Assembly (NCBI RefSeq): GCF_001310975.1
Contig: NZ_BAZY01000015.1
Span: forward strand, 1-48,027
DNA: 48,027 bases
Reading direction: 5' to 3'
From: Thermoanaerobacter thermocopriae JCM 7501
GTDB lineage: Bacteria; Bacillota; Thermoanaerobacteria; Thermoanaerobacterales; Thermoanaerobacteraceae
Shown here piece by piece: positions 46,187 to 48,027 of the stretch. Both the position numbers and the translations under genes were made by a program. The notes beneath the pieces are model-generated. The model had not been told where the DNA came from. It worked only from the letters and a program-made list of their open reading frames with translations, and did no database searches. The stretch's first letter is position 1. Each line of letters begins with the position of its first letter.

Positions 46187-48010
46187 ATGAAATTTGTAAG
46201 AGAAGATGTAAGAAATATAGCCATTATTGCTCATGTTGATCATGGAAAAACTACTTTGGTTGATGCTATGCTTAAACAAAGCGGTATTTTTAGGTCAAAT
46301 GAAAAAGTTGAGGAAAGGATTTTGGACTTTAACGATTTAGAAAGAGAGAGAGGAATAACGATTCTTGCAAAAAATACTGCTATACGATATAAAGATGTGA
46401 AAATAAATATAGTGGATACCCCAGGACATGCGGATTTTAGCGGTGAAGTAGAACGAGTATTAAAAATGGTAGATGGGGTACTTTTGTTGGTGGATTCTTT
46501 TGAAGGACCTATGCCACAGACCCGTTTTGTGTTAAGCAAAGCTTTGGAACTAGATTTAAAACCTATAGTTGTTATAAATAAAATTGATAGACCTGATGCA
46601 AGGCCAGAGGAGGTTATTGACGAAGTCTTAGATTTATTTATTGAATTAGGAGCAAATGATGACCAAATCGATTTTCCTGTGGTTTACACTTCTGCAAAAG
46701 AAGGTATAGCAAAATTAAGCTTAGATGAAGAATCTCATGACTTGAGACCTCTTTTTGATACGATTTTAGAGTATATTCCTGCTCCCTCAGGAAACATTGA
46801 AGCCCCCCTGCAACTTATAGTGACTACTTTAGATTATGATGATTACATTGGGAGAATTGCCATTGGAAAAATAGTTAGAGGGAAGATAATTTCAGGAGAA
46901 GAAGCGGCCATATGTAAAAGAGATGGGTCGATACAAAAAGTTCACATAAATAATTTATATCAGTTTGAAGGACTAAAAAGAGTGCAAGTAGAAGAAGCAA
47001 GTTTAGGAGATATTGTAGCAGTTTCTGGCATAAGCGATATTGAGATTGGAGAAACCATTGCAGATAGGGATAATCCTGAAGCGGTAGACTTTGTTCGAAT
47101 AGAAGAGCCTACAGTTACTATGACTTTTAGTGTAAATACCAGTCCTTTTGCAGGAACCGAAGGTAAATACGTTACTTCAAGGCATTTAAGAGAAAGGCTT
47201 TTTAAGGAGTTAGAGACAAACGTAGCGTTGCGTGTTGAAGAAACTGATTCTCCTGATTCTTTTAAAGTATCTGGAAGAGGAGAGTTACATCTTTCTATTT
47301 TAATTGAGACTATGAGGCGGGAAGGGTATGAATTGCAGGTTTCTAAGCCTACAGTAATTTTTAAAGAGGAAAATGGAGTAAAGATGGAACCTATTGAGCT
47401 TTTGACAATAGATATCCCAGAAGAATATATGGGAGTTGTAATGGAAAAATTAGGGCCGAGAAAAGCTGAGTTGATGGATATGCACACATTGAAACCGGGG
47501 ACTGTAAGGCTTAAGTTTAAAATACCTACAAGAGGCTTGATAGGGTATCGTTCTGAATTTTTAACAGATACCAAAGGAAATGGGATAATGACTTCGGTAT
47601 TTTATGATTATGAACCTTATAAAGGAGACATTCCTTCTCGGGGAAGAGGCGCTCTTGTAGCTTTTGAGACAGGCGTTGCGACAACGTATGGGCTTTACAA
47701 CGCGCAAGAGAGAGGAACACTTTTTATAGAGCCAGGTACAAAGGTATATGAAGGGATGGTTGTGGGGATTAATGCAAGAAGTGGAGATATTGATGTAAAT
47801 GTATGTAAGAAAAAACATGTGACAAATTTAAGGTCTGCGACGGCAGATGAGGCTTTGAGGCTATCACCTATAAAAAAGATGTCGTTAGAAGAAGCATTAG
47901 AATTTATAGACAATGATGAATTAGTTGAAGTTACTCCTCAAAGCATTAGAATACGAAAAAAGATTTTGGATTCTCAACAGAGGTATAAAAGTGCAAAATA
48001 TAACAAATAA
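46187..48010 (+). CDS. typA: Ribosome-associated GTPase TypA/BipA
   Basis: TypA is a translational GTPase related to EF-G that helps 50S assembly under stress. At 607 residues it is complete. G1 AHVDHGKTT, switch region RGITI, G3 DTPGHADF, G4 NKIDRP and G5 TSAKEG are intact. Domain II follows, then the EF-G-like domains and the TypA-specific C-terminus with [18 protein letters not shown] and [15 protein letters not shown]. The ATG at 46187 lies behind GGAAGGAGA. It has its own promoter, and a following gene begins ten bases past its stop. Confidence 0.97.
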   Translation: MKFVREDVRNIAIIAHVDHGKTTLVDAMLKQSGIFRSNEKVEERILDFNDLERERGITILAKNTAIRYKDVKINIVDTPGHADFSGEVERVLKMVDGVLLLVDSFEGPMPQTRFVLSKALELDLKPIVVINKIDRPDARPEEVIDEVLDLFIELGANDDQIDFPVVYTSAKEGIAKLSLDEESHDLRPLFDTILEYIPAPSGNIEAPLQLIVTTLDYDDYIGRIAIGKIVRGKIISGEEAAICKRDGSIQKVHINNLYQFEGLKRVQVEEASLGDIVAVSGISDIEIGETIADRDNPEAVDFVRIEEPTVTMTFSVNTSPFAGTEGKYVTSRHLRERLFKELETNVALRVEETDSPDSFKVSGRGELHLSILIETMRREGYELQVSKPTVIFKEENGVKMEPIELLTIDIPEEYMGVVMEKLGPRKAELMDMHTLKPGTVRLKFKIPTRGLIGYRSEFLTDTKGNGIMTSVFYDYEPYKGDIPSRGRGALVAFETGVATTYGLYNAQERGTLFIEPGTKVYEGMVVGINARSGDIDVNVCKKKHVTNLRSATADEALRLSPIKKMSLEEALEFIDNDELVEVTPQSIRIRKKILDSQQRYKSAKYNK

Positions 48011-48019
48011 AGGAGCTTT

Positions 48020-48027
48020 ATGGATCC
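48020..48027 (+). CDS. Start of the next gene (truncated by the window end)
   Basis: An AAAGGAG site is followed by ATG at 48020 and the window ends two codons later. Nothing can be said about the product; it is probably co-transcribed with typA. Confidence 0.5.

Noticed and set aside
46960..47913. Several minus-strand frames inside typA
   Set aside because: Shadows of a complete, highly conserved GTPase gene.
1..48027. CRISPR arrays, rRNA genes, prophage or replication origin
   Set aside because: No regularly spaced repeats, rRNA-like sequence, phage structural genes or DnaA-box clusters were seen.
48022..48027. GGATCC (BamHI site) at the window end as a cloning boundary
   Set aside because: A six-base site at a window edge can be chance; it continues a normal start codon and codon.

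Overview
The window is AT-rich chromosomal DNA from a low-GC, anaerobic, spore-forming Firmicute. The gene content fits the Thermoanaerobacter/Caldanaerobacter group (Thermoanaerobacterales). Pointers are a SleB-type spore-cortex hydrolase, a YkuS/YwlG/bactofilin/M23 complement, an archaeal-like nicotinate phosphoribosyltransferase, a Pol I without proofreading residues, purine-rich coding strands, and frequent TTG/GTG starts behind strong Shine-Dalgarno sites. The genus call is inference from protein character, not from a database match.

Layout. 1-2.6 kb: a gene-poor accessory patch with an exported protein, an ISL3-like transposase scrap, and a cyclic-di-GMP (GEMM-I) riboswitch ahead of a truncated LevR/sigma-54-type activator. 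2.8-5.4 kb: SleB hydrolase, a degenerate stand-alone Mur-ligase-like protein, a two-OB-fold ssDNA-binding protein and a corrinoid adenosyltransferase (cobO). 5.4-8.9 kb (minus): lysine/diaminopimelate operon asd-dapA-dapB-dapH behind a clear sigma-A promoter. 8.9-13.4 kb (minus): a lipoprotein and a pair of ABC exporter half-transporters. 13.4-15.9 kb: glnA plus an ANTAR response regulator, preceded by a leader with two hexaloop hairpins and an overlapping terminator. 15.9-20 kb: isoaspartyl dipeptidase, a divergent MocR regulator, bactofilin and an M23 peptidase. 20-26.7 kb: small conserved genes, an HD hydrolase, an amidase-domain protein, a deletion-fused ABC transporter, SppA, an MNT/HEPN remnant, a SOD-family protein and YwlG. 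26.8-29.7 kb: an ABC-2 exporter operon with a ten-codon ORF and an 18-bp hairpin at its head. 29.7-35.1 kb: SLH/PepSY-like surface protein, GH18 protein, LiaI-like and PspC membrane proteins, and an amino-acid permease. 35.3-37.1 kb: an ECF sigma/anti-sigma pair with a recognisable autoregulatory promoter. 37.1-43.7 kb: polA-coaE-lytic transglycosylase, nicotinate phosphoribosyltransferase and a peptide-binding lipoprotein. 43.7-48 kb: a decayed exported protein, two tiny membrane proteins, tRNA-Leu(GAG), a cyclic-di-AMP riboswitch driving an SH3/NlpC-P60 wall hydrolase, and typA/bipA.

Functional threads: cell-wall synthesis and turnover (dap genes, SleB, M23, NlpC/P60, transglycosylase, bactofilin), nitrogen control (glnA/ANTAR), envelope stress (ECF sigma, PspC, LiaI-like) and two second-messenger riboswitches.

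Major caveat: about twenty genes carry one or more single-base frameshifts, mostly in homopolymer runs. In almost every case one base restores a family-length protein. Because essential genes such as dapB are hit, these look mainly like sequencing errors. I therefore annotate most of these as one CDS across the shift and reserve 'pseudogene' for real truncations or multiple lesions.
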